Positions 29,240-40,490 are shown, counted from the first letter of the stretch. The stretch is DNA of 64,000 nucleotides from Acidovorax sp. NCPPB 4044 (GCF_028069655.1 NZ_JAMCOS010000001.1:1332001-1396000); one strand, 5' to 3'. Made by a program: numbers and translations. The notes: generated by a model from the sequence alone, not told the origin.

Positions 29240-30372
29240 TAGTCCGGCGGTGGCGATGGCTGCGGAGCGCGCAGCGCTGCCACCTGCGCGGCCAGGGTCC
29301 GTATCGTGAGGGGCGCGCAGCCCTCCGCATGGTTGCTGATCGCCACGAAGGCGTTCTGCCCGGCGCCGGTGATGCCGGACAGGGCGCGGGCCAGCACGGC
29401 CTGCACCTCCGGCGCGGGGTGGACGATGCGGTCGAACGGGCTGTAGAGCGCTTCGGCATCTTCGTAGCCATAGGCGCCATGCACGGGGTTGAGGTTCCAG
29501 CGGCACACCAGCGGGCCGGGCCACAGGCGCCGCAGCAGCCGCAGCTGCTCCTGGAGCGGGGGCATCTTGGCGTGCAAGCCCAGGCAGTAGGTGGCGCCGG
29601 CCGAACGCAGGGCATCCGCGAACAGCGGCTCGTACTCGGGCCACAGCCATTGCGGATCGCGCACCTCCACGGCCAGCACGCCGTCCGGCGCGGTGGGCGC
29701 GAGCGGCGGCATGGCGCGCAGCAGGGCGCCGAGGCGCTCGATGGTGGCTTCGAGGCGGTCGAGCTGCGCGAGTGGCAGGGGGCTCAGCTGGAACACCAGC
29801 GCCCCGACCTTGGCCCCCAGGCCCTCCAGCGCCGGCGCCACGAATTCCTGCAGCGCCAGCGCAGCGTCCAGAAAGGCCGGATTGGGCGCGCGTCCCCGGC
29901 CGTCCTCGGCGCGCACGAGCGCATCGGTCACGAGGCTCGGCGCCTTCACGATGAAGCGGAAGTCCTCCGGCACCTGGGCCGCGTAGCCCGCGTACTGGCT
30001 CACCGTGAGCGGCCGGTAGAACCCCCGGTCGATGCTCACGGTGCGCATCAGCGGATGCTGCGCATACGCCGCCAGGCCCTGCCGGGCGAGCGTGGATTCG
30101 GAATGATCGCCCTCCCAGACGAGGCCCTTCCAGCCGGGATAGCTCCAGGACGAGCCACCCAGCCGCAAAGGGGGCGGGAGCGCTGCGGCGAGCGCGAGCA
30201 GGTCGGCATCCGGTGCGACGGGCCGCACGCCGCCGGCGCCGCGCCGCGCCGGTGCGGCGGGAGGTTTGGTATCCGAGGGGGCCGGGTCCGCGGCCGGGGC
30301 GGGCGGCGGGGGCGGTGGAGGAGGGGGCGGAAGGTCGTCGCCGAAAAGGGATTCTTGCATCGGAGCGGCCAT
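29239..30372 (-). CDS. DUF72-family protein (YecE-like)
   Basis: 377 residues. The DUF72 TIM-barrel-like pattern is visible: LRLGGSSWSYPGWKGLVW, STLARQGLAAYAQHPLMRTVSID, FYRPLTVSQYAGYAAQVPEDFRFIVKAP, VEVRDPQWL and YGYEDAEALYSPF. A poly-proline stretch (ten Pro, about residues 15-24) lies near the N-terminus. Function of the family is unknown. I start at ATG 30372 (MAAPMQESLFGDD); ATG 30360 is equally good. The open frame runs further upstream through the GCGTG repeat (RHATP repeats), which I regard as noncoding. The stop lies against repeat copy 4. Confidence 0.85.
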   Translation of the reverse strand: MAAPMQESLFGDDLPPPPPPPPPPAPAADPAPSDTKPPAAPARRGAGGVRPVAPDADLLALAAALPPPLRLGGSSWSYPGWKGLVWEGDHSESTLARQGLAAYAQHPLMRTVSIDRGFYRPLTVSQYAGYAAQVPEDFRFIVKAPSLVTDALVRAEDGRGRAPNPAFLDAALALQEFVAPALEGLGAKVGALVFQLSPLPLAQLDRLEATIERLGALLRAMPPLAPTAPDGVLAVEVRDPQWLWPEYEPLFADALRSAGATYCLGLHAKMPPLQEQLRLLRRLWPGPLVCRWNLNPVHGAYGYEDAEALYSPFDRIVHPAPEVQAVLARALSGITGAGQNAFVAISNHAEGCAPLTIRTLAAQVAALRAPQPSPPPD

Positions 30373-30460
30373 GGTATCGGCGGTCGGGGCGGCGACGCCT
30401 CCGGTCGCCATGACCGGCGCTATGACAGGGCGCTGTAGGCCATGCCGTGTCCCGGACAGG

Positions 30461-30521
30461 GCGTGGCGTGGCGTGGCGTGGCGTGGCGTGGCGTGGCGTG
30501 GCGTGGCGTGGCGTGGCGTGG
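30461..30521. repeat. Pentanucleotide microsatellite (GCGTG)12
   Basis: Twelve perfect copies of GCGTG in a row between the divergent DUF72 gene (start 30372) and tex (start 30638). The unit length is not a multiple of three, and copy-number change would also shift promoter spacing by half a helical turn per unit. The run ends about 117 bp before the tex ATG and 89 bp before the DUF72 start. Confidence 0.97.
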
Positions 30522-30637
30522 CCACTGTGTCACGAATTGTTGTCGGCTCCCGTGTGTCCTTCTGGCCGGCCGGTGGGCGTCCGCGCCGCTATGGCACACT
30601 CGCCCGCTTCGTTTTTCGGCGTTCTTTCGCAAGGGAT

Positions 30638-33004
<2,367 letters not shown>

Positions 33005-33053
33005 AAGGCGTTGCGGGCATGGATAATGGGCCGGTCCCCGCCCGCCCCACGCC

Positions 33054-33881
33054 ATGGAACTCAACGCCCTGCTGGAAATGCCCGTGGCGCTGCCGAGCCA
33101 TCCGCGCGCGGTGGCGCTGCTGATGGCCGAACTCGCGCACGCCGAGCCCAGCCTGCGCCGCCTCACGCAGATCTTCTGCACCGACCCCGCCCTGGCGGCG
33201 CGCCTGCTGGAGCTGGCCAACACTCCCGCCTTCCAAGCCCCGCGCGCGATCTGTGGCGTGCCCGAGGCGCTGGCGCTGGTGGGCGTGCCGCAACTGCAGA
33301 CGCTGGTCGGCTCGGCGGCGCTGGGCACCACCTCGCGCTCGGTGCCGGGCGTCAACCTGCAGCAGTTCTGGCGCTACAGCCTGCACACGGCCAAGATGGC
33401 GCGCTCGCTGGCCGGCATCGTGCGGCACAACCCGCTGGCCGCCTACACGGCCGGCCTGCTGCACGGCCTGGGCGAGTTGCTGATCCACCTGGGCCACCCC
33501 GAACGGCTGGTGTCGATCAACTCGCTGGTGGGCCTGTTCGACCCGCGCCGCGCGGCGCTGGAGCAGCGCCTGCTCGGATACGGTTTCGGCGAGGTGAGCG
33601 CGGCCATGGCGCGGCGCTGGCAATTGCCGCAGATGGTGGTCGATGCGCTGCAGTACCAGCACGCGCCGTTCGACAACAGCGTCTACGAGCCCCTGGCGGG
33701 CGTCCTGCACCTCGCCGCCTGGCGGGCCTGGGCGCGCGAGGCCGGCTGGGGCGACAAGGAACTGGCCGTGTCGTTCCCCGCGGAAGTCGGGCTGCCGCTG
33801 GGCCTGGACATCGACATGGTGCTGCAGCAGGACTCCATCGACTGGACGGCGCACGCGGACGCGAGCGCCTACATGGTGTGA
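33054..33881 (+). CDS. HDOD-domain protein
   Basis: 275 residues forming one HDOD domain, a relative of HD phosphohydrolases without catalytic activity. Visible: LPSHPRAVALLMAELAHAEPSLRRL, IFCTDPALAARLLELANTPAF, ALALVGVPQLQTLV and the HD-like YTAGLLHGLGELLIHLGH. Such proteins take part in signalling and in cell-cycle or motility control, often beside c-di-GMP proteins. No receiver domain is present. It follows tex by 49 bp and precedes the patatin-like gene by 34 bp. Confidence 0.9.
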   Translation: MELNALLEMPVALPSHPRAVALLMAELAHAEPSLRRLTQIFCTDPALAARLLELANTPAFQAPRAICGVPEALALVGVPQLQTLVGSAALGTTSRSVPGVNLQQFWRYSLHTAKMARSLAGIVRHNPLAAYTAGLLHGLGELLIHLGHPERLVSINSLVGLFDPRRAALEQRLLGYGFGEVSAAMARRWQLPQMVVDALQYQHAPFDNSVYEPLAGVLHLAAWRAWAREAGWGDKELAVSFPAEVGLPLGLDIDMVLQQDSIDWTAHADASAYMV

Positions 33882-33915
33882 TGCGCCGCGCGTTGCCGCC
33901 CTGCCGGGGGTGCGC

Positions 33916-35151
33916 ATGACGGCGCCCCGGCCGCTGCGCGCGCTGCGCATCCACGCCGGACCGGAGGCGCTCCGGCACATCGCATGCCACGGCCTCGGGC
34001 CCTCCGACATCGGCGTGGTGCCGGCCGCCGCGGGCGGGCCCAAGGGGCTGGTGCTGGGCCCGCTGGACCGCTTTCTCTTCGGCGACTGGCTGGCGCGCGG
34101 TGCCGGGCCCGTGGACCTCGTGGGCGCCTCGATCGGCGCCTGGCGCATGGCCACGGCCTGCATGGCGCGGCCCGTGGAGGCCTTCGACCGCCTGGAGCAG
34201 GCCTACATCCACCAGGCCTACGACGTGCCGCCCGGCCGCACGCGCCCCGCGCCCGCCCACGTCAGCGAGCGGTTCGGCCAGAGCCTGCAGGCCTTCTATG
34301 CAGGCCATGTGGCCGAGGTGCTCTCGCACCCGCGGTTCCGGCTGCACCTGGTCACTTCCCGCGGCCGGCACCTGCTCGCGCGGGAGCACCGGGTCGCCAC
34401 GCCGCTCGGCTACCTCGGCGCGTTCGCGGCCAATGCGGTGCACCGGCGCGCGATGGGGCTGTGGCTGGAACGGGTGGTGTTCTCTTCGTCCCCCGTGCGA
34501 GCGGCCGGGCCGGGCGGACCGGCGGGCGCCGGCGGAGGAGGGCCGCACTCCGCACCGGCCGCGCTGCCCTTCGCTACCGGCGACTACCCCACGCGGCAGG
34601 TGGCGCTGCGCGAAGACAACTTCCTGCCCGCGCTGCAGGCGAGCTGCTCGATCCCGTTCGTGCTGCAGGCGGTGCACGACATCCCGGGCGCACCACGCGG
34701 CGCCTACTGGGACGGCGGCATCACCGACTACCACCTGCATCTGCGCTATGGACATCCGAATGCTATTAAAGATATAGCAAACTATTCAATGAATACGGCG
34801 GCATGGAAGGGTTTTGACTCCAATGCTGCCGCACCCGGCCGGCTGGTGCTGTACCCCCACTTCCAGCAGCAGGTGGTGCCGGGCTGGCTCGACAAGGGGC
34901 TGCGCTGGCGCCACCGGGCCACGCGGGCGCTCGATCGGGTGGTGCTGCTCTCGCCCGACCCCGCCTGGGTGAGCGCGTGCCTGCCGGGTGGCAAGCTGCC
35001 CGACCGGCAGGACTTCCTGCGCTACGGCACCGACACGCCGGCCCGCGCCCGCGCCTGGGGCGCGGCGGTGGCGGCCAGCCGGCAACTGGCCGACGAGTTC
35101 GCCGCGTGGGTGGAGGGCGGGTGCCCGCTGGAGGCGGTCGAGCCGCTCTGA
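33916..35151 (+). CDS. Patatin-like phospholipase with repeat-encoded insertion
   Basis: 411 residues. Patatin hallmarks: oxyanion segment AAGGPKGLVLGPLDRFL, nucleophile elbow VGASIGAW (GxSxG) and the catalytic Asp motif YWDGGITDYHLHL. Probably an intracellular lipid acyl hydrolase. Start ATG 33916 (MTAPRPLRALRIHAGP). Odd: directly after the catalytic-Asp loop, residues about 282-296 read NAIKDIANYSMNTAA. This is the same peptide as in pepN, encoded by palindromic repeat copy 5 in frame. The segment after it (GRLVLYPHFQQQVVPGWLDKG) resumes normal GC-rich coding. Whether activity survives is unknown. Confidence 0.85.
   Translation: MTAPRPLRALRIHAGPEALRHIACHGLGPSDIGVVPAAAGGPKGLVLGPLDRFLFGDWLARGAGPVDLVGASIGAWRMATACMARPVEAFDRLEQAYIHQAYDVPPGRTRPAPAHVSERFGQSLQAFYAGHVAEVLSHPRFRLHLVTSRGRHLLAREHRVATPLGYLGAFAANAVHRRAMGLWLERVVFSSSPVRAAGPGGPAGAGGGGPHSAPAALPFATGDYPTRQVALREDNFLPALQASCSIPFVLQAVHDIPGAPRGAYWDGGITDYHLHLRYGHPNAIKDIANYSMNTAAWKGFDSNAAAPGRLVLYPHFQQQVVPGWLDKGLRWRHRATRALDRVVLLSPDPAWVSACLPGGKLPDRQDFLRYGTDTPARARAWGAAVAASRQLADEFAAWVEGGCPLEAVEPL
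34760..34806 (+). repeat. Palindromic repeat copy 5, in frame in patatin-like gene
   Basis: TGCTATTAAAGATATAGCAA, then ACTATTCAATGAATACGGCGG and CATGG. The tail is identical to that of copy 1 through ACTATTCAATGAATACGGCGG. It keeps the reading frame and encodes AIKDIANYSMNTAA on the coding strand. Confidence 0.9.
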
Positions 35152-35167
35152 GCGCGGGCGCTCCTGC

Positions 35168-36304
35168 CTACATCGATTCCGCCAGCATCGCCCGGTAGTC
35201 GTCCGCGCTGGCTTCGCGCGGGTTGGTCTTGTGGCAGTGGTCGGCCATGGCGCCGCGGATCACGTCGTCCCAGGCGTCGGGCGTGACGCCCATCGCGGCG
35301 AGGCCCGTGGGCAGGCCCAGCCTGGCGCTCATGTCGAGGATGGCGTCGGGCACGTCGGCTGCCGAGCCCAGGCCCATCGCATGCGCCATGCGCTCCAGCC
35401 GGCGGTCGCGGCGCACGGCGGCGTCCTGGGCGTTGAAGCGCACCACGGAAGGCAGGAAGACGGCGTTCAACGTGCCGTGGTGCAGCCGCGGGTTGACGCC
35501 GCCCAGGCTGTGGCTCAGCGAATGCACGCAGCCCAGCCCTTTCTGGAAGGCCATGGCGCCCTGCATGCTCGCGCTCATCATCTGCAGGCGCGCCTCGCGG
35601 TCCTGCCCGTCGCGCGTGGCCCGCTCGATGTGGGCCCAGCCGCGCGCCAAGCCGTCGAGCGCGATGCCGTCGGCCGGCGGATTGAAGGCCGAGGACATGA
35701 AGGTCTCCATGCAGTGCGCGATCGCGTCCATGCCCGTGGCGGCGGTGAGGTGCGGCGGCAGGCCCAGCGTCAGTTCGGGGTCGCAGATGGCCGTCCTGGG
35801 CACCAGGTGCCACGAGTGGAAGCCGAGCTTGCGGTGGTCGTCCACGATGATGATCGCCCCGCGCGCCACTTCGCTGCCGGTGCCGGCCGTCGTGGGCACG
35901 GCGATGAGGGGCGCGACGCGCTCCGTGATGCGCGGCGAGCCGCCCTCGATGGTGGCGTAGTGCGTGAGCGGGCCCTCGTGCGTGGCCGCGATGGCGATGC
36001 CTTTGGCGCAGTCGATGGCCGATCCGCCGCCCACGGCCACGAGCCCGTCGCAGCCGTGGGCCCGGTAGACCTCCACGGCCGCGCGCACGGCCGCCTCGGT
36101 GGGGTTGGCCGGCGTCTGGTCGAACACGGCCACGGGCAGGCCGGAGAGCGCATCCAGCGCATGCTGCAGCACGCCGGCCGCCTTGACGCCGGCGTCGGTG
36201 ACCACGAGGGGGCGGGCGATGCCCGCGCGTTCGCATTCCTGCGCGAGCAGCCGCACCGCGCCGAAGTCGATCTGGATCTGGGTGATGTAGTGGATGAGGG
36301 CCAT
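35168..36304 (-). CDS. Iron-containing alcohol dehydrogenase (group III)
   Basis: 378 residues. NAD-binding [13 protein letters not shown], the family signature [18 protein letters not shown], and metal-ligand regions [35 protein letters not shown] and [12 protein letters not shown]. Oxidises or reduces small alcohols or hydroxy acids; 4-hydroxybutyrate-type enzymes are among the closest in pattern, but the substrate cannot be fixed. Convergent with the patatin gene (16-bp gap) and divergent from the hydratase-like gene. Confidence 0.92.
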   Translation of the reverse strand: MALIHYITQIQIDFGAVRLLAQECERAGIARPLVVTDAGVKAAGVLQHALDALSGLPVAVFDQTPANPTEAAVRAAVEVYRAHGCDGLVAVGGGSAIDCAKGIAIAATHEGPLTHYATIEGGSPRITERVAPLIAVPTTAGTGSEVARGAIIIVDDHRKLGFHSWHLVPRTAICDPELTLGLPPHLTAATGMDAIAHCMETFMSSAFNPPADGIALDGLARGWAHIERATRDGQDREARLQMMSASMQGAMAFQKGLGCVHSLSHSLGGVNPRLHHGTLNAVFLPSVVRFNAQDAAVRRDRRLERMAHAMGLGSAADVPDAILDMSARLGLPTGLAAMGVTPDAWDDVIRGAMADHCHKTNPREASADDYRAMLAESM

Positions 36305-36420
36305 GGTGGTGATTGCCAGAATGCGCGCCGGGCGCGTTGGTGGTCTGATGGCGGCGGCGGCGCCGTGCAGGTTGCACCGGCGCCGGTTCCATCCACCAAT
36401 CTATTACCCCGGAGCTTTCC

Positions 36421-37290
36421 ATGGTCCTGCAGCAAACCCTCACAGCGGCCCTGGTGGCCGTCGCTTGTGCGACAGCCGCGCAGGCGGCCTGCCTGGACGA
36501 CGCGCAGGTGGCCGACCTTGCGGCGAACTATGCCGCGCGCACGCCCGCCGCCAACCCGCCGCCGATGGACGCGGCCGACGCCGCCTGCACGCGCGCCAAA
36601 TTCAATGCCCTGCTCGCGCAGCGGCTCGGCAAGCCCGTGGGCTACAAGGCCGGGCTCACGAACCCGGCCGTGCAGCAGCGGTTCCGCACCGACCAGCCGG
36701 TCTGGGGCAAGCTCTACGCGGGCATGGTGCTGCCTTCCGGCAGCACGGTGGACGCAGCCTTCGGCGCGCGGCCGCTCTATGAAGCCGACATGCTCGTGCG
36801 CGTGAAGAGCGCGGCCATCAACCATGCGCGCACGCCCCTGGAGGTGCTGGACGCCATCGACCAGGTGATCCCGTTCATCGAGCTGCCCGATCTGCTGGTG
36901 CAGGCTCCGCCGCAGCTCGACGGTGCGGGCGTGGCGGCCATCAACGTGGGCGCGCGCCTGGGCGTGGCCGGCACGCCCATCGCCGTGCCGGCGCTGCGTG
37001 CCGAGCGCTATGCGCTCCTGGATGCGCTGGCCTCGATGTCGGTCACCCTCACCGATGCGGCCGGCGTGCGCCTGGGCGGCGGGCGCGGCAGCGACATCCT
37101 GGGCCACCCGCTGCAGGCCGTGGTCTGGCTGGCGGGCGCGCTGCAGAAGGAGGAGATCACGCTGCAGCCGGGCGACCTCGTGAGCCTCGGATCCTTCTCC
37201 GCGCTGCTGCCGCCCCAGCCCGGGCTGGCCGTGACGGCCACCTTCGCCGGCCTGCCGGGGGCGGCGCCCGTGCGGGTCGAATTCAAGTAG
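36421..37290 (+). CDS. Exported 2-keto-4-pentenoate hydratase-like protein
   Basis: 289 residues of the MhpD/fumarylacetoacetase-like hydratase fold: GKPVGYKAGLTNPAVQQRF, WGKLYAGMVLPSG, the metal-site region LYEADMLVRVKS, PFIELPDLL and a C-terminal LGSFSALLPPQPG. It begins with a convincing signal peptide, QQTLTAALVAVACATAAQA, followed by ACLDD. That is unusual, since known members are cytoplasmic enzymes of aromatic meta-cleavage pathways. No other meta-cleavage genes are nearby. Divergent from the alcohol dehydrogenase. Role unknown. Confidence 0.8.
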   Translation: MVLQQTLTAALVAVACATAAQAACLDDAQVADLAANYAARTPAANPPPMDAADAACTRAKFNALLAQRLGKPVGYKAGLTNPAVQQRFRTDQPVWGKLYAGMVLPSGSTVDAAFGARPLYEADMLVRVKSAAINHARTPLEVLDAIDQVIPFIELPDLLVQAPPQLDGAGVAAINVGARLGVAGTPIAVPALRAERYALLDALASMSVTLTDAAGVRLGGGRGSDILGHPLQAVVWLAGALQKEEITLQPGDLVSLGSFSALLPPQPGLAVTATFAGLPGAAPVRVEFK

Positions 37291-37490
37291 CGCAGCCTTC
37301 GCGGCAGGGCCTTTCCGCTGCCGTGCGCGGGCGTTGCGTGCGGGGCTGCGCCGGCCGCGGTTTTTCGGGGATGATCGGCGGCGGCCTTCGCTGCGCCGGC
37401 GATCTCGCGCTCTCCGCGGCGGCGCCGTCCAGGTCTTTCGCATTCCGTTCCTGCCCGTTCTCTGTCGAACTGCTCTTGCGTTTCCGTCCC

Positions 37491-38507
37491 GTGACCGCTC
37501 TCTCCCATCCTTCCTCCGCCTTGCATGCCGACGCTGCCGCCGCGCGCCACCTCACGCCGCAGATGCGCAGCGTGATCGACCGCATGCACCGCGCGCGCCG
37601 CCCGCCCATGGAAACCGTGCCCGTGGCCGAGGCCCGGGCCGCCTACGAACTGGGTGCCGGCGTGCTCGAAATCCCCAAGCCCGCGCTGGCCCGCGTGGAC
37701 GAGCTGCGCCTGCCCGCGCGGGACGGCCATGCCTTGCCCGCGCGTCTCTACGCGCCCCGCCCGGGCGGCGGGCCGCTGCCGGCGCTGCTCTACCTGCACG
37801 GCGGCGGCTTCACGGTGGGCAGCATCGCCACCCACGACACGCTGTGCCGCGAAATCGCCCGGCGCGCCGGCTGCGCGGTGGTCTCGCTCGATTACCGGCT
37901 TGCGCCCGAGCACCGCTTTCCGACGGCCGTGGAAGACACGTGGGACGCGCTGGCCTGGCTGGCCGCGGAGGGCGCGTCCCTGGGGATCGACCCCGCCCGG
38001 CTGGCGGTGGGCGGCGACAGCGCCGGGGGCACGCTGGCCGCGGTGGCCGCCCTGCAGGCGCGCGATGCGGGCCTGCCGCTGGCGCTGCAACTGCTGTTCT
38101 ACCCGGGCTGCACGGCCCACCAGGACACGCCGTCGCATGCGGCCTACGCCCGCGGATTCGTGCTGGAAGAGCCGGCCATCACCTGGTTCTTCAGCCACTA
38201 CATCGACCGCGGCGAGCGTGACGACTGGCGCTTCGCGCCGCTCAACGCGCCCGACGTGGACGGCGTGGCGCCCGCCTGGGTCGGCCTGGCGGAATGCGAC
38301 CCGCTCGTGGACGAGGGCATCGCCTACGCCGACAGGCTGCGCGCCGCGGGCGTTGCGGTGGACCTTGAGATCTACCGCGGCGTGACGCACGAATTCATCA
38401 AGATGGGCCGCGCCATTCCCGAGGCGCGCACGGCCCATGCCCATGCCGCCGCCGCACTGCGCGCGGCCTTCGGACTGCCCGATCCCGACACGGAGGAAAC
38501 CCCATGA
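37491..38507 (+). CDS. HSL-family alpha/beta hydrolase (esterase/lipase)
   Basis: 338 residues. Hormone-sensitive-lipase signature HGGGFTVGS, nucleophile elbow GGDSAGGTLAA, catalytic Asp in AECDPLVDEG and His in GVTHEFIKMG. Cytoplasmic esterase on short-chain esters is the usual role. I start at GTG 37491; an open frame reaches back to 37323 but looks like noncoding GC-rich sequence. The 200 bp between the hydratase gene and this start hold nothing else I recognise. Its stop overlaps the next start (ATGA), so the two are coupled. Confidence 0.88.
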   Translation: MTALSHPSSALHADAAAARHLTPQMRSVIDRMHRARRPPMETVPVAEARAAYELGAGVLEIPKPALARVDELRLPARDGHALPARLYAPRPGGGPLPALLYLHGGGFTVGSIATHDTLCREIARRAGCAVVSLDYRLAPEHRFPTAVEDTWDALAWLAAEGASLGIDPARLAVGGDSAGGTLAAVAALQARDAGLPLALQLLFYPGCTAHQDTPSHAAYARGFVLEEPAITWFFSHYIDRGERDDWRFAPLNAPDVDGVAPAWVGLAECDPLVDEGIAYADRLRAAGVAVDLEIYRGVTHEFIKMGRAIPEARTAHAHAAAALRAAFGLPDPDTEETP

Positions 38508-39370
38508 TGCGCCGCGCTGATTTCCGCTGCACCGAACGCCTGCGCGTGCGCTGGGCCGAGGTGGACATGCAGAAGATCGTCTTCAACGGCCACTACCTGA
38601 TGTACATCGACACGGCCATGTCGGCCTATTGGCGGGCCCTGGCCATGCCCTACGAAGCGGGCATGCAGGCGCTGGGCGGCGAGCTGTACGTCAAGAAGGC
38701 CACGCTCGAATACCACGGCTCGGCGCGGCTGGACGACGTGCTGGACGTGGGCCTGCGCTGCGCGCGCATCGGCACCAGTTCGATGCAGTTCCAGGCCGGC
38801 ATCTTCGCGGGCGACCGCCTGCTGGTGTCGGGCGAGCTGGTCTACGTGTTCGCCGATCCGGCCAGCCAGACCTCGCGTCCCGTGCCGGGTGCGCTGCGCG
38901 CGCTCATCGAGGCCCACGAGGCCGGGCACGAGGTGGTGGAGATGCGCGTGGGCGACTGGGCCACGCTGGGCGCGGATGCGCTGCGGCTGCGCATGGCCGT
39001 GTTCGTGCACGAGCAGGGCATCGACCCGGCCCTGGAGGCCGATGCGCTAGACGCGGGGGCCCTGCACGCCGTGGCCTACAACCGCATCGGCCTGCCCGTG
39101 GCGACGGGCCGGCTGCTGCAGCCCGCTCCCGGCGAGGCCCGCATCGGCCGCATGGCCGTGGACCGCACGGTGCGCGGCCAGCGCTGGGGCCGGGCCGTGC
39201 TGGATGCGCTGGTGGAGGCGGCCCGTCAGCGCGGCGACCGGCAGGTCACGCTGCATGCGCAGTGCACCGCAGAGAACTTCTACCGCCGCGCGGGCTTCGA
39301 GGTGGATGGTGAGCGCTACGAGGAAGCCGGGCTGCCGCACGTGAATATGAGCATCCCCCTGAGCGGCTGA
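38504..39370 (+). CDS. Hotdog thioesterase - GNAT acetyltransferase fusion
   Basis: 288 residues in two parts. Residues 1-140 are a YbgC/4-hydroxybenzoyl-CoA-type thioesterase (RVRWAEVDMQKIVFNGHYLMYID, with the Asp usually catalytic here). Residues about 145-288 are a GNAT acetyltransferase of the ElaA-like type (AVFVHEQGIDPALEADALD, the acetyl-CoA loop VDRTVRGQRWGRAVLDALV and AENFYRRAGFEVDGERYEEAG). There is no stop or frameshift between them. It is coupled to the upstream esterase by a 4-nt overlap. A fused acyl-CoA hydrolase and acetyl-CoA-using transferase suggests linked acyl-CoA chemistry, but the substrate is unknown. Confidence 0.85.
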   Translation: MMRRADFRCTERLRVRWAEVDMQKIVFNGHYLMYIDTAMSAYWRALAMPYEAGMQALGGELYVKKATLEYHGSARLDDVLDVGLRCARIGTSSMQFQAGIFAGDRLLVSGELVYVFADPASQTSRPVPGALRALIEAHEAGHEVVEMRVGDWATLGADALRLRMAVFVHEQGIDPALEADALDAGALHAVAYNRIGLPVATGRLLQPAPGEARIGRMAVDRTVRGQRWGRAVLDALVEAARQRGDRQVTLHAQCTAENFYRRAGFEVDGERYEEAGLPHVNMSIPLSG

Positions 39371-39379
39371 CGCCGCTCC

Positions 39380-39413
39380 CCCCCTTCTCTTGCGCTGGCG
39401 CGCGGGAAGGGGG
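39380..39413. repeat. GC-rich inverted repeat downstream of the fusion gene
   Basis: CCCCCTTC (39380-39387) pairs with GAAGGGGG (39406-39413), with an inner GCGC/GCGC stem. There is no T tract. The 192 bp between the fusion gene and the convergent ygfZ hold only this; it may be a transcript-end hairpin or part of a dispersed repeat. Only one copy is seen here. Confidence 0.5.
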
Positions 39414-39562
39414 ACGACGCCGGTGGCCGGGCAGAGCCCGTTCCACGGCGTCCGCTGGCCTGGCCTGCTCCGCGGCCCTCTGGCCGGAAAAGCCGTGGTG
39501 GTTTCAACGCGTCTGACGTAGGGCGACCGCTCGATCACCAGTTCCCGGCGGCTCGGCCACGT

Positions 39563-40477
39563 TCAGATGTCTTCGAGCAGCGCGTAAGGCAGATCACCCA
39601 GGGCGAGTGGCACGCCTTCCGGGCCGCCCACGCGCAGCGCCTCGCCGGTGGAGGCCACCTGCAGCGACACCAGCGCGTCGAAGCCGCCGCCGGGCGCGGG
39701 GGCGGCCTGCACCACGGTGCCGCAGGGCTGCTCGGCGTCGCTGGCCGCGAACACCTCGGCGCCCACGGCCACGGCTTCGGCCGCATGGGCGACGTAGGTG
39801 CGGCGCTTGAGCGTGCCGCGGAACTGGCTGCGTGCCACCACTTCCTGGCCCGGGTAACAGCCCTTCTTGAAATTCACGCCGCCCACGGATTCGTAGTTGA
39901 GCATCTGTGGCACGAACAGCTCGGCCAGGGGCGCCGTGAGGGTGGGCACGCCGCTCTGCACTTCGCTCCATTCCCACAGGCCGGGCGCCAGGGCCGTGCC
40001 GGCGGGCGCGGGCTGCCCGGCGGGCTGCACCAGCAGCGCCCGCGGCTGGCCGGCCGCGGGGTATAGGTGGATGAGCGTGCCTTGGGGCGTGTCGGAGCGG
40101 CTCCAGGGGGCCTGCGCGCCGCCCGCGGCCGCCTGCACGGCATCGCCCGCCAGGCCCCAGAGCGCGAAGTCGGCCGTGGCGTCGCTGAGCCGCGCCTTGG
40201 CGCGCAGCACGAACATCGAAAGCCGCTTGAGCACGGGGGCCAGCAGATCGCGGCTGCAGACCAGCAGCACCTCGGCATCGCCCTGGCGCCAGCCGATGAA
40301 ACTGGCCTGCATGCGGCCCTTGGCCGAGAGGAAGGCCGCCAGCCGGGCCTGTCCGGGCGGCAGCAGCAGGAAGTCCTGGGTGAGCTGGCCGTGGAGGAAT
40401 TGCGCCGCGTCTTCGCCTTGCACGCGGATCACGCCGAGCCCGTTGAGGGGGGCCAGGCCATTCAGGGGGGACGTCAT
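39563..40477 (-). CDS. ygfZ: Folate-binding protein YgfZ
   Basis: 304 residues, related to the glycine-cleavage T-protein. YgfZ helps assemble and repair iron-sulfur clusters of enzymes such as MiaB with folate. The signature KKGCYPGQEVVARSQFRGTLKRR with its conserved Cys is present, as is FLHGQLTQDFLLL near the N-terminus. Start MTSPLNGLAPLNGLG at 40477. Divergent from mltG with a gap of only 13 bp, so the promoters must overlap the coding ends. Confidence 0.94.
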   Translation of the reverse strand: MTSPLNGLAPLNGLGVIRVQGEDAAQFLHGQLTQDFLLLPPGQARLAAFLSAKGRMQASFIGWRQGDAEVLLVCSRDLLAPVLKRLSMFVLRAKARLSDATADFALWGLAGDAVQAAAGGAQAPWSRSDTPQGTLIHLYPAAGQPRALLVQPAGQPAPAGTALAPGLWEWSEVQSGVPTLTAPLAELFVPQMLNYESVGGVNFKKGCYPGQEVVARSQFRGTLKRRTYVAHAAEAVAVGAEVFAASDAEQPCGTVVQAAPAPGGGFDALVSLQVASTGEALRVGGPEGVPLALGDLPYALLEDI

Positions 40478-40490
40478 GCCGTGAATTATC

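Noticed and set aside
30373..30525. N-terminal extension of the DUF72 protein (RHATP repeats)
   Set aside because: It is only the translation of the same microsatellite; the conserved MQESLFGDD-type start lies downstream.
30266..30637. An in-frame N-terminal extension of Tex through the GCGTG repeat (RGVAW repeats)
   Set aside because: All frames through a GCGTG run are open by chance, the extension has no family counterpart, and ATG 30638 has a good ribosome site.
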